Positions 9,604 through 18,046 of a DNA stretch of 64,000 nucleotides are shown here, in pieces (position 1 is the first letter of the stretch; every line of letters begins with the position of its first letter). The position numbers and the translations under genes are program-made. The notes beneath the pieces are model-generated. The model was given only the letters and a program-made list of their open reading frames with translations. It was not told the DNA's origin and did no database searches. Source of the DNA: Beijerinckiaceae bacterium (GTDB lineage: Bacteria > Pseudomonadota > Alphaproteobacteria > Rhizobiales > Beijerinckiaceae); the NCBI GenBank assembly GCA_947452455.1, contig CANGBX010000006.1, positions 1-64,000 of the forward strand. The letters are read 5' to 3'.

Positions 9604-10071
9604 TCAAGCTTGCTTGGCAGCGCGCAAAACAGCGCGCACTGCGGCATTGTGGGTGCCGCACCGACAGATGAGATCACTGAAGGCTTCACGAACCTGCGCT
9701 TCTGTCGGTTTTGGATTGCGCTTCAGCAAAGCGGCACCCTCCATCATCCAGCCATTGATGCAATAGCCGCATTGGTTCACCTGCTCTTCAATCCATGCCG
9801 CTTGCAAAGGATGGGGTTTTTGGCGATTGCCCAAACCATGCAGCGTCGTGATTTTGGAATTGCCAACAGCGCTCACGGGGAGTGAGCAGGAACGTGTGGG
9901 CACGCCATCGACATGCACGGTGCAGGCGCCACATTGCCCAAGGCCGCAGCCGAAGCGGGGATTGTTTAGGCCGAGATCGTCGCGCAAAGCATAGAGAAGG
10001 GGCATGTCCGGATCATCGACCGAGATGGTTTGACGATGTCCATTGACGTTGAGCGTCATCTTCTGCGCCAT
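9604..10071 (-). CDS. 2Fe-2S subunit of the molybdenum hydroxylase (IorA-like)
   Basis: This 155-residue protein holds two 2Fe-2S clusters: the plant-type ferredoxin motif CGLGQCGACTVH with a later Cys in TRSCS, and the C-terminal pair CGYCINGW and CRCGTH. It passes electrons from the Mo subunit encoded 12 bp downstream. The ORF track start at 10119 is too early; the ATG at 10071 has GGGAGGAAG seven bases upstream. The protein has no signal peptide and would travel with the Tat-exported partner. It is the first gene of the hydroxylase-Bug-Bug operon. Confidence 0.93.
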   Translation of the reverse strand: MAQKMTLNVNGHRQTISVDDPDMPLLYALRDDLGLNNPRFGCGLGQCGACTVHVDGVPTRSCSLPVSAVGNSKITTLHGLGNRQKPHPLQAAWIEEQVNQCGYCINGWMMEGAALLKRNPKPTEAQVREAFSDLICRCGTHNAAVRAVLRAAKQA

Positions 10072-10245
10072 GGCAGCTTCCTCCCTTGAAATCCCGCAGG
10101 ATCCTTTATTTTGGAGCATTTCATCGGAGCCCTTGTCCGGCGGATATTGACCTTTCGTCTAGGAAGGGTGTTTGCCGACATGCCCGCGCTTGTTTTTGTG
10201 GGCGCCTCCGCTAGCCTGATTGAAAAATAAAATAGGGAGGACGAG

Positions 10246-11286
10246 ATGAGGTCTCATCTGCGATTATTTTTGGCTGGAATGGCTATCGCACTGCCCTTGC
10301 TTCCTGCTGCAGCGCAAGAAGACGCTGGCCGCGCCTATTATGCAGGCAAGACGGTGCGTATGGTTGTCGGCTCCGGCCCGGGTGGTGGCTATGATGTGTT
10401 TACGCGCATTATCGCCCCCTATTTTTCCAAAACCTTGGGCACGACGGTCGTGGTTGAAAATCGGCCCGGCGCCGGTGGCCTGACCTCGATGAATTATCTT
10501 TATACGGCGCCCCCGGATGGGCTCTCGCTTTCGCTGGCCAATGGCTCGGGCGCGGCTTTTGCGCAACTGACCAACCAACCCGGTGTGCGCTATGACCTCA
10601 CCAAATATGGCTATCTGGCCACAGTGGGCGCGCCCCCTTCCATCTGGCTGGTGAGCCCCGACTCGCCGATCAAAACTGTCGCTCAAGCTCTGGCGCGAAA
10701 AGAAAAGTGGCGCTGGGCGGCCTCTGGTTCGACATCAGGCCTTGCGATTGGCGCAGCCTTTACCTGCGAAGCTCTGCGCATGGATTGCCAGATTGTCGCC
10801 GGATATACGGGCAGCAATCAGGCGGCTTTTGCTCTGACGCGCGGCGAAATGGATGCGCAATTCCAGGCCGAATCTTCTGCAACCCATTTTGTACGTTCAA
10901 AAGAAGCGGCACCCATTGCCACCATGTCGCGGGTGCGTTCACGCTTCTTCCCCGATCACCCCACAATCTTCGAAGCTGTAAAACTTGATGATGATCAGGC
11001 TTGGTATTTCGACTTTTATGACAAGATCAGCAATCTGGGCCGGATTGTGATCGTCCCGCCGAATATGCCAGCTGCAAGACTGAGCTTTATGCAGGCCGCG
11101 ATGAAGGAAACGCTGGCCAATCCGCAATTGATCGCTGATGGCGAACGCGCGGAACGCATCATTGAATATCTCGATCCCGAAAGCACATTGAAAAATGCGC
11201 GCGGTGTGATTTCAGATCCCACTCCCGCCCAGCGCAAACGAGTGCAGGATATCATCGCAAAAATTCAGGACGAAGAAATCAAATGA
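10246..11286 (+). CDS. Bug/TctC-family periplasmic solute receptor
   Basis: This 346-residue secreted receptor has a signal peptide ending at PAAAQ (about residue 24). Bug signatures are GPGGGYDVFTRII, NRPGAGGLTSMNY and GYTGSNQAAFALTRGEMDA, the last diverging from the ERGE consensus of its paralogues. AGGGAGG lies six to seven bases upstream of the ATG. Its stop overlaps the ATG of the FAH-family gene by 4 bp, so receptor and enzyme are translationally coupled. The gene is divergent from the molybdenum hydroxylase operon, with about 170 bp of shared control region. Confidence 0.94.
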   Translation: MRSHLRLFLAGMAIALPLLPAAAQEDAGRAYYAGKTVRMVVGSGPGGGYDVFTRIIAPYFSKTLGTTVVVENRPGAGGLTSMNYLYTAPPDGLSLSLANGSGAAFAQLTNQPGVRYDLTKYGYLATVGAPPSIWLVSPDSPIKTVAQALARKEKWRWAASGSTSGLAIGAAFTCEALRMDCQIVAGYTGSNQAAFALTRGEMDAQFQAESSATHFVRSKEAAPIATMSRVRSRFFPDHPTIFEAVKLDDDQAWYFDFYDKISNLGRIVIVPPNMPAARLSFMQAAMKETLANPQLIADGERAERIIEYLDPESTLKNARGVISDPTPAQRKRVQDIIAKIQDEEIK

Positions 11287-12140
11287 AAATCTGCCGATTC
11301 AACCATGATCGACTCGGCATTGTATGCGGTGATGAAGTGGCCGATGTCACGCCTGCATTGGATGCAATTCCCGCCCTTCATTGGCCGGTTGCGCCCGGTG
11401 ATGTGCTGATCCGCCATTGGTCCTTGATCGCACCCAGGATTGCGGCCTTGCTGCCCGCAGCTCCGCGCTTTGCTTTGGCCGGACTATCTTTGCTGAGCCC
11501 CATTACAAATCCGTCAAAGATTATTGGCATTGCGCGCAACAGGCGCAATCTGGCGAGCGAAAAAATCGATCTTGGTGAAGGTTCAGCCAACCAACGACAG
11601 GATGGCGATCCAATCCAGATGTTCATCAAAGCACCAAGCGCAATTGCGGGGCCATCAGATGGTTTTACACCGCGTTTTGAAGATCGGCGCACCGACCCTG
11701 AAGCGGAACTGACCATCATCATTGGCAAGCCCGGCACGCAGATTTCTGAAGCAGACGCATTTCAGCACATTTTCGGCTATTGCATTGGTCTCGACATGAC
11801 CTTGCGCGGTAAGGAAAGCCCCAGTTCACGCAAGTCTATCGACACTTATGCCGTACTTGGTCCGTGGATTGTGACCGGGGATGAAGTGTCCAATCCGGAC
11901 GCGCTCGATATGCACTTCACATTGAATGGCAAGCTTGTGCAGCAGGCCAATACGCGTGATCTGGCTTTTGGTATTGCTCAGATTGTTGCGCATGCTTCGA
12001 GGTTTTACACACTCCATCCCGGCGATGCGATTATGGTTGGCACACCTGTTGGTTTTGAACCGGTCAAGCCGGGCGACATCATGCGCGCCGAATTTTCGCA
12101 AATCGGCGCAATGGATGTGCGGGTGCATGATTATGCGTGA
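11283..12140 (+). CDS. fumarylacetoacetate hydrolase family protein
   Basis: This is a 285-residue FAH-fold enzyme. The metal-site acids appear in DPEAELTIIIG and in YCIGLDMT, followed by the conserved C-terminal GDAIMVGTPVGFEPVKPGD. Family members hydrolyse C-C bonds of acylpyruvates, decarboxylate oxaloacetate, or hydrate/isomerise meta-cleavage products such as 2-hydroxypentadienoate. A 4-bp overlap with the Bug receptor marks a two-gene operon, so it probably acts on the compound recognised by that receptor. A hairpin at 12144 terminates the operon. Confidence 0.9.
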   Translation: MKICRFNHDRLGIVCGDEVADVTPALDAIPALHWPVAPGDVLIRHWSLIAPRIAALLPAAPRFALAGLSLLSPITNPSKIIGIARNRRNLASEKIDLGEGSANQRQDGDPIQMFIKAPSAIAGPSDGFTPRFEDRRTDPEAELTIIIGKPGTQISEADAFQHIFGYCIGLDMTLRGKESPSSRKSIDTYAVLGPWIVTGDEVSNPDALDMHFTLNGKLVQQANTRDLAFGIAQIVAHASRFYTLHPGDAIMVGTPVGFEPVKPGDIMRAEFSQIGAMDVRVHDYA

Positions 12141-12143
12141 AAA

Positions 12144-12175
12144 GGTTCTGCATGAAAATGCAGAACCATATTTTC
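12144..12175. terminator. bidirectional hairpin between convergent genes
   Basis: The 10-bp stem GGTTCTGCAT with ATGCAGAACC closes a GAAA tetraloop and is followed by ATATTTT. It separates the FAH gene from the convergent alpha/beta hydrolase. Confidence 0.6.
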
Positions 12176-13376
12176 AAGCTGTTCCCAGCTCTTTAGCAAA
12201 CCAGTCAACGATATAATTGCGCATTTCAAATGTACGCCGACCATGCCCGACGCCATCAATCATTTTGGATGATTTGGCATTCACGGCTTCTTTGTAAAGC
12301 CGCAAAGCGCCGCGTGGATCCATGACACGGTCATCAATAGAATAACCAACCAACAATGGACATTCGATTTTCTGGGCACGTCCTTCCAGAGTAAAATCGC
12401 CCATCATCTTGCGGGCATCTGAGAGATCTTTTGCGCCCATGAGCCAGCGCAGGCGTTCTTGAATGGGAGGATAATAATCAAAAATATCCTTTTGCAGATT
12501 GAAAGCACCGCTCCAGACAGCGCAGGCTTTGAAACGCTTTTCAACCGTACAGGCGCGCGGTGCAGTATAGCCCCCCATGCTCGAACCATGGATGCCAATA
12601 CGCTCAGCATCAACATCAGGACGGGTGACGAGATAGTCGACGACTGCTTTTGCATAGCGTTCTGTATCAGGCGAGGCATAAATCTTATCAAGCCGCAAAG
12701 CTCCGCCCTGCCCTGGCCCGTCGACATCCAGAAAAGACATGCCGCGTGCCCGATAGGGGCCGGATGAGCCATCGGCGCGACCATTCATCAACAGGCCGTC
12801 CGCCCCACCATAATTAAAGACAACAGGAGCCTTACGGCCTGGCGCAACACGCGCTGCATAGAAGAAGCCGCGCAATGTTTTTCCATCAAAGGGAATTTCA
12901 ACACGTTCGAAAGGTGCAGGGATGAGCGTAAAAGCTTTATCGAAATTGGCCTTCAACCGCTGATAGCCGCTCATCATGCGCGGATCGGCTTCAGGCAGAT
13001 AGATAATGGCGCTGCGCCAAAAGCCTGCAGCGCGCAGATAATATTCAGCAGATGTTTGTTTGCGACCTTCGCCTAGCATTTTTTCAGCACGCTGCTCGTT
13101 CTTCTCTGCGGCATGGGCATGTTCGATATGCCAGCTTTCGGGGTTAAACGGCTTCACATTGCGCGTTAGTTCTTCGATGTCAGGATCGACATCACGCTCC
13201 GTGATCATGCGGACTTCCATCTGTCCGCCGCCTGGAAGGCCTTTGGCTGGATAAAGAAGGCGCTCAGCCTCTTCAGGGTTAAGTGTTTGGGAGAGGGCGT
13301 CTTGCACAATGAGCGGTGCTAGGCTGACGCTTGCCGCTGTGATTTTGAACAGATTCCGCCTGTCGATAGTTGTCAT
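12174..13376 (-). CDS. secreted alpha/beta hydrolase, pseudooxynicotine-hydrolase-like
   Basis: The 400-residue protein begins with a Tat-type signal (DRRNLFKITAA, cleavage near ALSQ). An N-terminal helical region of about 140 residues precedes the alpha/beta hydrolase core, with Ser nucleophile in HGSSMGGYTA, an acid near GYSIDDRVMD and His in GVGHGRRTF. This helical cap plus hydrolase layout resembles 2,6-dihydroxypseudooxynicotine hydrolase, a C-C bond hydrolase of N-heterocycle breakdown, which would suit the heterocycle-type hydroxylase nearby. An esterase or peptidase role is equally possible. It is transcribed alone. Confidence 0.85.
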   Translation of the reverse strand: MTTIDRRNLFKITAASVSLAPLIVQDALSQTLNPEEAERLLYPAKGLPGGGQMEVRMITERDVDPDIEELTRNVKPFNPESWHIEHAHAAEKNEQRAEKMLGEGRKQTSAEYYLRAAGFWRSAIIYLPEADPRMMSGYQRLKANFDKAFTLIPAPFERVEIPFDGKTLRGFFYAARVAPGRKAPVVFNYGGADGLLMNGRADGSSGPYRARGMSFLDVDGPGQGGALRLDKIYASPDTERYAKAVVDYLVTRPDVDAERIGIHGSSMGGYTAPRACTVEKRFKACAVWSGAFNLQKDIFDYYPPIQERLRWLMGAKDLSDARKMMGDFTLEGRAQKIECPLLVGYSIDDRVMDPRGALRLYKEAVNAKSSKMIDGVGHGRRTFEMRNYIVDWFAKELGTA

Positions 13377-13564
13377 CGTTGCCTCCAGCTGTTGTTGTGG
13401 TGATCTGAGCGCAGGCGCAGCGCATTGGGTATTCGCTTTTTGTCTATCCTTGGTGGGTGGGGGAGGGTCGCTTGACGGCTGCTCCCATGCAGGGCAGGCT
13501 TGGGTTTACGGGACGCTCAAAAAGGGCGCGTGTAGGGCCGTTAGAGCTCATCTGGGGGTGGGGC

Positions 13565-14620
13565 ATGGGGGACTTGCTACGCATCGGGGACTTGCAACGC
13601 ATCGCTTTGTCTCTGGTTTTGGCCTTGTCTGGCACCTCAGCGCAGGCCGCCGATGAAGTCGAATTTTACAAAGGCAAGCAAATCGCTCTGATCCTGAGCG
13701 CTGGCGAGGGCGGCGGGTACACCAATTATGCGCGCGCTTTCGCGCCTTATTTTTCCGCACATTTGCCTGGTCATCCCAATATTGTTGTCCAGAATATGCC
13801 CGGCGGGGGCGGTATTCGCGCCATGAACCAGCTCGCCAACAATATGCCCAAAGATGGCACGGCGCTGGGGCTTGTTCATTCGAGCGTGCCGTTTGCTCCG
13901 CTCTATGGTGTAAAAGCTGCTAATTTTGATCCGCGTCAGATGAGCTGGATTGGTTCGATTGCAACAGCCAGCGCAATGTGTGTGGCCTGGAAACAATCCG
14001 GCATTGCCACATTCGCGGATTTGAAACAGCGTGAGTTTATTGTCGGGGGCTCGGGTGCGGGCTCGCAAATGGAAACGCTGCCGACCATGCTGAACAAATT
14101 GTTCGGCACAAAAATCAAAATCATCTCGGGTTATAAAGGTGGCAATGATGTCTTTCTCGCGATGGAGCGCGGGGAAGTGCACGGTCGCTGCGGGGGGCTT
14201 GTCTCATCCATTCGCTCGACGCGCCCCGAATGGTTCCCCAAAAAAATGGTCACTGTGCCGATCCAGATTGCTTTAGAGCGATCTAAAATTTTTCCTGACG
14301 TACCTGCGGTGATCGAATTCGCTCAAGAAGAAAAAATCCGATCCATTCTGGAGCTGGTTCTGTCTCCTCAAGCTATGGATCGCCCGATTGTAGGGCCGGG
14401 AGGTTTGCCGCCAGCGCGTTTGGCTATGCTACGCAAGGCTTTTCATGAAGGCATGAATGATCCGGGTTTTATTGCAGAGGCCGGAAAACAAAATCTGGAA
14501 ATTGATGAAGTTTCGGGCGAGCGTCTCGCGCAGATCGTGTCTCGCGCCTATTCCATGCCCCCGGAGATTGTGCGCATCGCGCATGAAAGCATGAATCTCA
14601 CTGGATCACAGACGGATTAA
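13565..14620 (+). CDS. Bug/TctC-family periplasmic solute receptor
   Basis: The real product is about 351 residues. The ORF track adds 36 codons, but the ATG at 13565 starts a proper signal peptide (LSLVLALSGTSAQA) and follows GGGGTGGGG. Core motifs are GEGGGYTNYARAF, NMPGGGGIRAMNQ and GYKGGNDVFLAMERGEVHG. It lies 14 bp ahead of a two-domain VOC protein and an alpha/beta hydrolase, so receptor and ring-cleavage-like enzymes form one operon. The ligand is unknown, plausibly an aromatic acid. Confidence 0.93.
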   Translation: MGDLLRIGDLQRIALSLVLALSGTSAQAADEVEFYKGKQIALILSAGEGGGYTNYARAFAPYFSAHLPGHPNIVVQNMPGGGGIRAMNQLANNMPKDGTALGLVHSSVPFAPLYGVKAANFDPRQMSWIGSIATASAMCVAWKQSGIATFADLKQREFIVGGSGAGSQMETLPTMLNKLFGTKIKIISGYKGGNDVFLAMERGEVHGRCGGLVSSIRSTRPEWFPKKMVTVPIQIALERSKIFPDVPAVIEFAQEEKIRSILELVLSPQAMDRPIVGPGGLPPARLAMLRKAFHEGMNDPGFIAEAGKQNLEIDEVSGERLAQIVSRAYSMPPEIVRIAHESMNLTGSQTD

Positions 14621-14634
14621 AGGAGAAAAAGAAA

Positions 14635-15444
14635 ATGGCGTCCAAAATCAATCATGTTGCGATCGTCAGCCAGCAATATTCTCTGATCGCCAATTATTAT
14701 CGTGCGGTTTTCAATATGGCGAAGTCTGATAAGGACCGTCCTGTTCGCGCTGTGACGGTGGGCGATGGTTACGTCGGCCTCAACATCAATCCACGCAAGG
14801 CAGGCCGTCCTGCCGGACTCGATCATTTTGGAATAGAAGTTGATGATGTCAACGAGACGTTCGAGCGGATGAAAGCATTTCCGATGGCTGATTATGTGCA
14901 GCGACCTTCAACGCGTCCGTTTGCAGGTATTTCTGCTAATGATCCTGATGGAAATGTTTTCGATATTTCGCAGCGTCAAATGAAAAATCGTGATGCGATT
15001 TACGTCGAAAATTCTGGCGAGCAGGCGGATCGGCGCATCAGTCATGTGGCTGTCCGCACCTTGCGCCCCGATGAAATGGCCCGCTTCTATGCAGACGTCT
15101 TTGGCTTGAAAGAGGTGAACAGCAAGTCGGGCGACCCCAACCATTACCTCACGGATGGTAAGGTTCAGCTGGTTCTCATCCCTTATAAAATCAAGAACTA
15201 TATAGGCCAGAGCATCCTGCCGACCGGCATGGACCATGTCGGCTTTGAAGTTGAGAGCATTGATGCACTGAAGAAAGATCTGGAAGATGCGGTAGGCATC
15301 AATCCATGCTTGCAGCCAATTCCTGTGGGTGGCGGACCGGAGCAAAGCGCTCGCCTCGAGCTTTTGAAGAAGCAATGTCCGATGGGTGAGTTTTTCTTGT
15401 CCGACCCGGACTTCACCATGATTGCCGTATCGCAGCGTCATTGA
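14635..15444 (+). CDS. two-domain VOC protein, extradiol dioxygenase-like
   Basis: The 269-residue protein contains two VOC modules: residues 1-120 (NHVAIVSQQ, LDHFGIEVDD) and 135-269 (SHVAVRTLR, MDHVGFEVES). This matches type I extradiol dioxygenases such as BphC, which are slightly longer. The His pair of the second domain is present, but the final ligand Glu is not obvious (FTMIAVSQRH at the end), so the metal site may be altered or the enzyme may not be a dioxygenase. AAAGGAGA precedes the ATG. It is followed after 8 bp by an alpha/beta hydrolase, the usual partner of extradiol enzymes. Confidence 0.86.
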   Translation: MASKINHVAIVSQQYSLIANYYRAVFNMAKSDKDRPVRAVTVGDGYVGLNINPRKAGRPAGLDHFGIEVDDVNETFERMKAFPMADYVQRPSTRPFAGISANDPDGNVFDISQRQMKNRDAIYVENSGEQADRRISHVAVRTLRPDEMARFYADVFGLKEVNSKSGDPNHYLTDGKVQLVLIPYKIKNYIGQSILPTGMDHVGFEVESIDALKKDLEDAVGINPCLQPIPVGGGPEQSARLELLKKQCPMGEFFLSDPDFTMIAVSQRH

Positions 15445-15452
15445 GTGCGGGC

Positions 15453-16301
15453 ATGAGCGCTTCATTCGAAGATCGTTTTGTCTCGGTCGATGGCCTGCGT
15501 CTGCGCTATATTGAAGTGGGCGCGGGTCACCCAGTGATTTTCCTGCATGGAGGATCGCTGGGTTCGTCGGCCGATGTCTTTCGTCGAAACCTTCCGGTTT
15601 TTGCAAGTGCTGGCTATCGGGCGATTGCGTTTGATCAGCCGGGCTTTGGCCTGTCAGACGCGCCGCATGATCATTCCGGCGGATATAGGCGTGAATCGAT
15701 TGCGAATTTCATGGCTGCGCTTGGCCTCTCTCGGCCCGCCTGCATTGCCCATTCGCAGTCAGGGGGCATGGCTGTGCGGCTTGCTTTGAAGCAACCCGAT
15801 CTCTTCAGTCATCTGATCATTCTTGGTACGGGTTCTTTGTTGCCCCGGCTTGATGGCGGCGAAGACAAAGGCGGTGTGGTCCAGCAACGACTTGAGCGGC
15901 GTATGGCGTCCCAAGAGCCAAGCCTTGATGACACGCGCAAGTTACTTGAAGCCAATCTGTTCCATCATGATCTGATCACGGCGGATGAGCTCGAACTTCG
16001 TCATACGCGCAGCCTAGGCAAGGCTTTCGATGCTTTTGTCGCGCGCAATGCGCTGTCTGACTCCAGTCAAAAGAAAATCAAGGAGGAGGAGCCGATCTGG
16101 AAAAAACTGCGATCCATTCCAATCCCTCTGTTGATGATTTACGGCGCCAATGATCGTGCCCAGGCAGCGGAACGCGTCCGCTTGTTACAATCGTTAGAGC
16201 CTGATCTGCATCTCCACCTTGTGCCTGATTGCAAGCATCTCGTGCCGTGGGACGCGCAAATCGCTGTTGAGCGTATGGCCTTGTCTTTCTTGAAGAGCTG
16301 A
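15453..16301 (+). CDS. alpha/beta hydrolase, meta-cleavage hydrolase-like
   Basis: This is a 282-residue cytosolic alpha/beta hydrolase with oxyanion region FLHGGSLGSS, nucleophile Ser in AHSQSGGMA, acid in MIYGANDRAQ and His in DCKHLVPWD. I chose the ATG at 15453, eight bases after the VOC stop, over the TTG at 15441 used by the track. Its place directly behind an extradiol-like gene suggests hydrolysis of a ring-fission product. The stop abuts that of the convergent reductase with no spacer. Confidence 0.88.
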   Translation: MSASFEDRFVSVDGLRLRYIEVGAGHPVIFLHGGSLGSSADVFRRNLPVFASAGYRAIAFDQPGFGLSDAPHDHSGGYRRESIANFMAALGLSRPACIAHSQSGGMAVRLALKQPDLFSHLIILGTGSLLPRLDGGEDKGGVVQQRLERRMASQEPSLDDTRKLLEANLFHHDLITADELELRHTRSLGKAFDAFVARNALSDSSQKKIKEEEPIWKKLRSIPIPLLMIYGANDRAQAAERVRLLQSLEPDLHLHLVPDCKHLVPWDAQIAVERMALSFLKS

Positions 16302-17279
16302 TCAACTGGGTAGGGTGGTTATTGCTAACAAGCGCAAGCTAGCCAAGACGGAATCAATGTGAGGGCTTGGTACTTGGACTAGGCGTCCTAATTCAGCCAC
16401 AGCACCAATCAGAGCTTCTGTTTCAAGAGCGCGCCCCGCTTCAAGATCCTGCAGCATACTTGTTTTGTGTGCGCCGACTTCTGCAGCGCCCATCAGGCGT
16501 TTTTCGATTGTGATCTTGAACTGGATGCCTAGCTGTTCGGCAATGGCTTGTGCTTCACGCATCATTTCAGTGGCAAGGGCACGGGTGTCAGGATCTGCGC
16601 AGATGGCTGCCAGATCGGCGCGCGTGAGAGCGCTGATTGGATTGAAGGCAAGATTGCCCCATAATTTTGTCCAGATTTCCGAGCGGATATCACGCACCAC
16701 AGGGGCTTTGAACCCCGCTGCACGTAAAACATTTGATACGCGATTAGCCCGCTCGCTGCTGCTCCCATCTAGCTCGCCGAGGCTGAAGCGCAGGCCCTCA
16801 ATATGCCGGATCACGCCCGGAGCAACAATTTCGGCAGCAGGATAGACGACTGAGCCGATGATGCGGGGTACAGGTAATTGTGCTGCGATAGACCCGTCTG
16901 GATCAACAGACAGGAGACGGTGGTCTGCATGGGGGCCGGTCTGCCCAGAAAAATACCAAAAAGGGATGCCGTTTTGCGCAGTGATAATAACGCCCTCATC
17001 ACTCAACATTTGCGCCACACCGAAAGACGCGTCAGCTAGCTGATGGGCTTTCACGGCAAGGATGATCACGTCTTGGTGTGGCATATCCGTGATGCGCGAT
17101 GAGGCTTCAAAGCGGGCATTCTTTTCTTGCCCGTCAGCTTCGATCAGCGTGAGGCCTTTAGTTTGGATAGCCTCCAGTTGGGTTCCGCGCGCAATGATAG
17201 AGACATGGGCACCAGCCTGTGCCAGACGCACTGCCAGCATGCCTCCAATCGCGCCTGCCCCTACGATGCAAATTTTCAT
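16302..17279 (-). CDS. ketopantoate reductase (PanE/ApbA) family protein
   Basis: The 325-residue NAD(P)-dependent reductase starts with IVGAGAIGGMLAVRLAQAG. The family's catalytic Lys appears as AVKAHQL and the C-terminal helical domain has KLWGNLAFNPISALT. PanE reduces 2-dehydropantoate for coenzyme A synthesis, but paralogues in catabolic clusters often reduce other 2-oxo acids. It is transcribed alone, convergent with the hydrolase at zero spacing. The cluster context argues for an accessory role rather than the only pantothenate enzyme. Confidence 0.88.
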   Translation of the reverse strand: MKICIVGAGAIGGMLAVRLAQAGAHVSIIARGTQLEAIQTKGLTLIEADGQEKNARFEASSRITDMPHQDVIILAVKAHQLADASFGVAQMLSDEGVIITAQNGIPFWYFSGQTGPHADHRLLSVDPDGSIAAQLPVPRIIGSVVYPAAEIVAPGVIRHIEGLRFSLGELDGSSSERANRVSNVLRAAGFKAPVVRDIRSEIWTKLWGNLAFNPISALTRADLAAICADPDTRALATEMMREAQAIAEQLGIQFKITIEKRLMGAAEVGAHKTSMLQDLEAGRALETEALIGAVAELGRLVQVPSPHIDSVLASLRLLAITTLPS

Positions 17280-17581
17280 ATTTGTTGGCCTGTATGATTC
17301 ATGGCGTCAGGCTAAACCCAAAAAACGGGAGCTCGTCATTTTATTTGTTCATGCAGTGTTCGCTAGCAATATTATCAATTTCTAGACAGTAAGCGCCACC
17401 AGTTTGGCCTGCCGCATGAAAAGTTGTCCTTCCTGATATATGGCTTACGCGCCTTTGAGGCGCTTAGGTTTGGTGGCGCTAGGCCGATCGGGGTTTTCAG
17501 GGTCCATGAAGTGGCTTGGCTGAAAGTGCATGTGGGGTTTTCTCTCGGAACCCAAAAAGGTTCGGTAGAGGTGGTAGCGGG

Positions 17582-17604
17582 TCCCCGCAACCAAATCCTA
17601 CAAA
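17582..17604 (+). repeat. attR-like partial copy of the tRNA-fMet 3' end
   Basis: TCCCCGCAACCAAATCCT is identical to 132-149; the following base differs and then CAAA matches again. Upstream bases do not resemble a tRNA, so the match stops abruptly inside the T-stem, as at an integration crossover. Confidence 0.6.
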
Positions 17605-17609
17605 CATAC

Positions 17610-17646
17610 AAAAAACGCCCCGTGAGTGAAAACTCCGGGGCGTTCT
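17610..17646. terminator. dispersed terminator hairpin, copy 1
   Basis: GCCCCGTGAGTGAAAACTCCGGGGC folds into a nine-pair stem with one bulged T. The same 25 bases occur at 23910 and, with one base changed, at 20664. Here the 3' T run is weak (TTCTGCTTTT). It follows the tRNA fragment just as the real tRNA is followed by a terminator. Confidence 0.7.
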
Positions 17647-18046
17647 GCTTTTATGCGTCTTCGCAGGCACTGAAAATGCTGGCGAGTTCGCTAAAGAGCT
17701 CGACTTTAAGGGCTTCTTGAAGTTCTAGGGCGAAGCACAACCCGCTTGATCATCGCGGGTGAGGTCGGTGGCTTGCGTGACGTCGGGGCCTGTTCAGGAG
17801 CTGCTTAAAAATTCATCATCGCGATCATGTTGCTGCCTTCTTGGTCATTTTATTGCAGCCGCTTATTCCGGTGGAAGTGAAGGAGGCGGCCCTTTTTGCG
17901 ACCTATCGTCTTTGTGAAGGACTTTTCACAACGGATTTGGGGGGATTCGTCATGCGCGAATAGCCCGCCCCGGAGTGGTATGTACATTGCCTATATGAAA
18001 TCGGGATCAATTCGATCAACCGAATTCGCAGTAAGGGGATATTGGA

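Larger units (their letters stand above)
17280..18046. other. intergenic stretch holding the tRNA fragment and terminator
   Basis: I see no convincing gene here. It contains the tRNA-fMet 3' fragment at 17582, a terminator at 17610, and further on CGAGTTCGCT, which is also present near position 240 after the first terminator. The last 100 bases should hold the promoter of the ABC operon. No integrase or resolvase reading frame is visible. Confidence 0.6.

Noticed and set aside
17424-17720. 98-residue frame over the tRNA fragment and terminator
   Set aside because: It translates a tRNA remnant and a hairpin, and no ribosome-binding site is seen. Tested as a possible integrase remnant and no motif fits.
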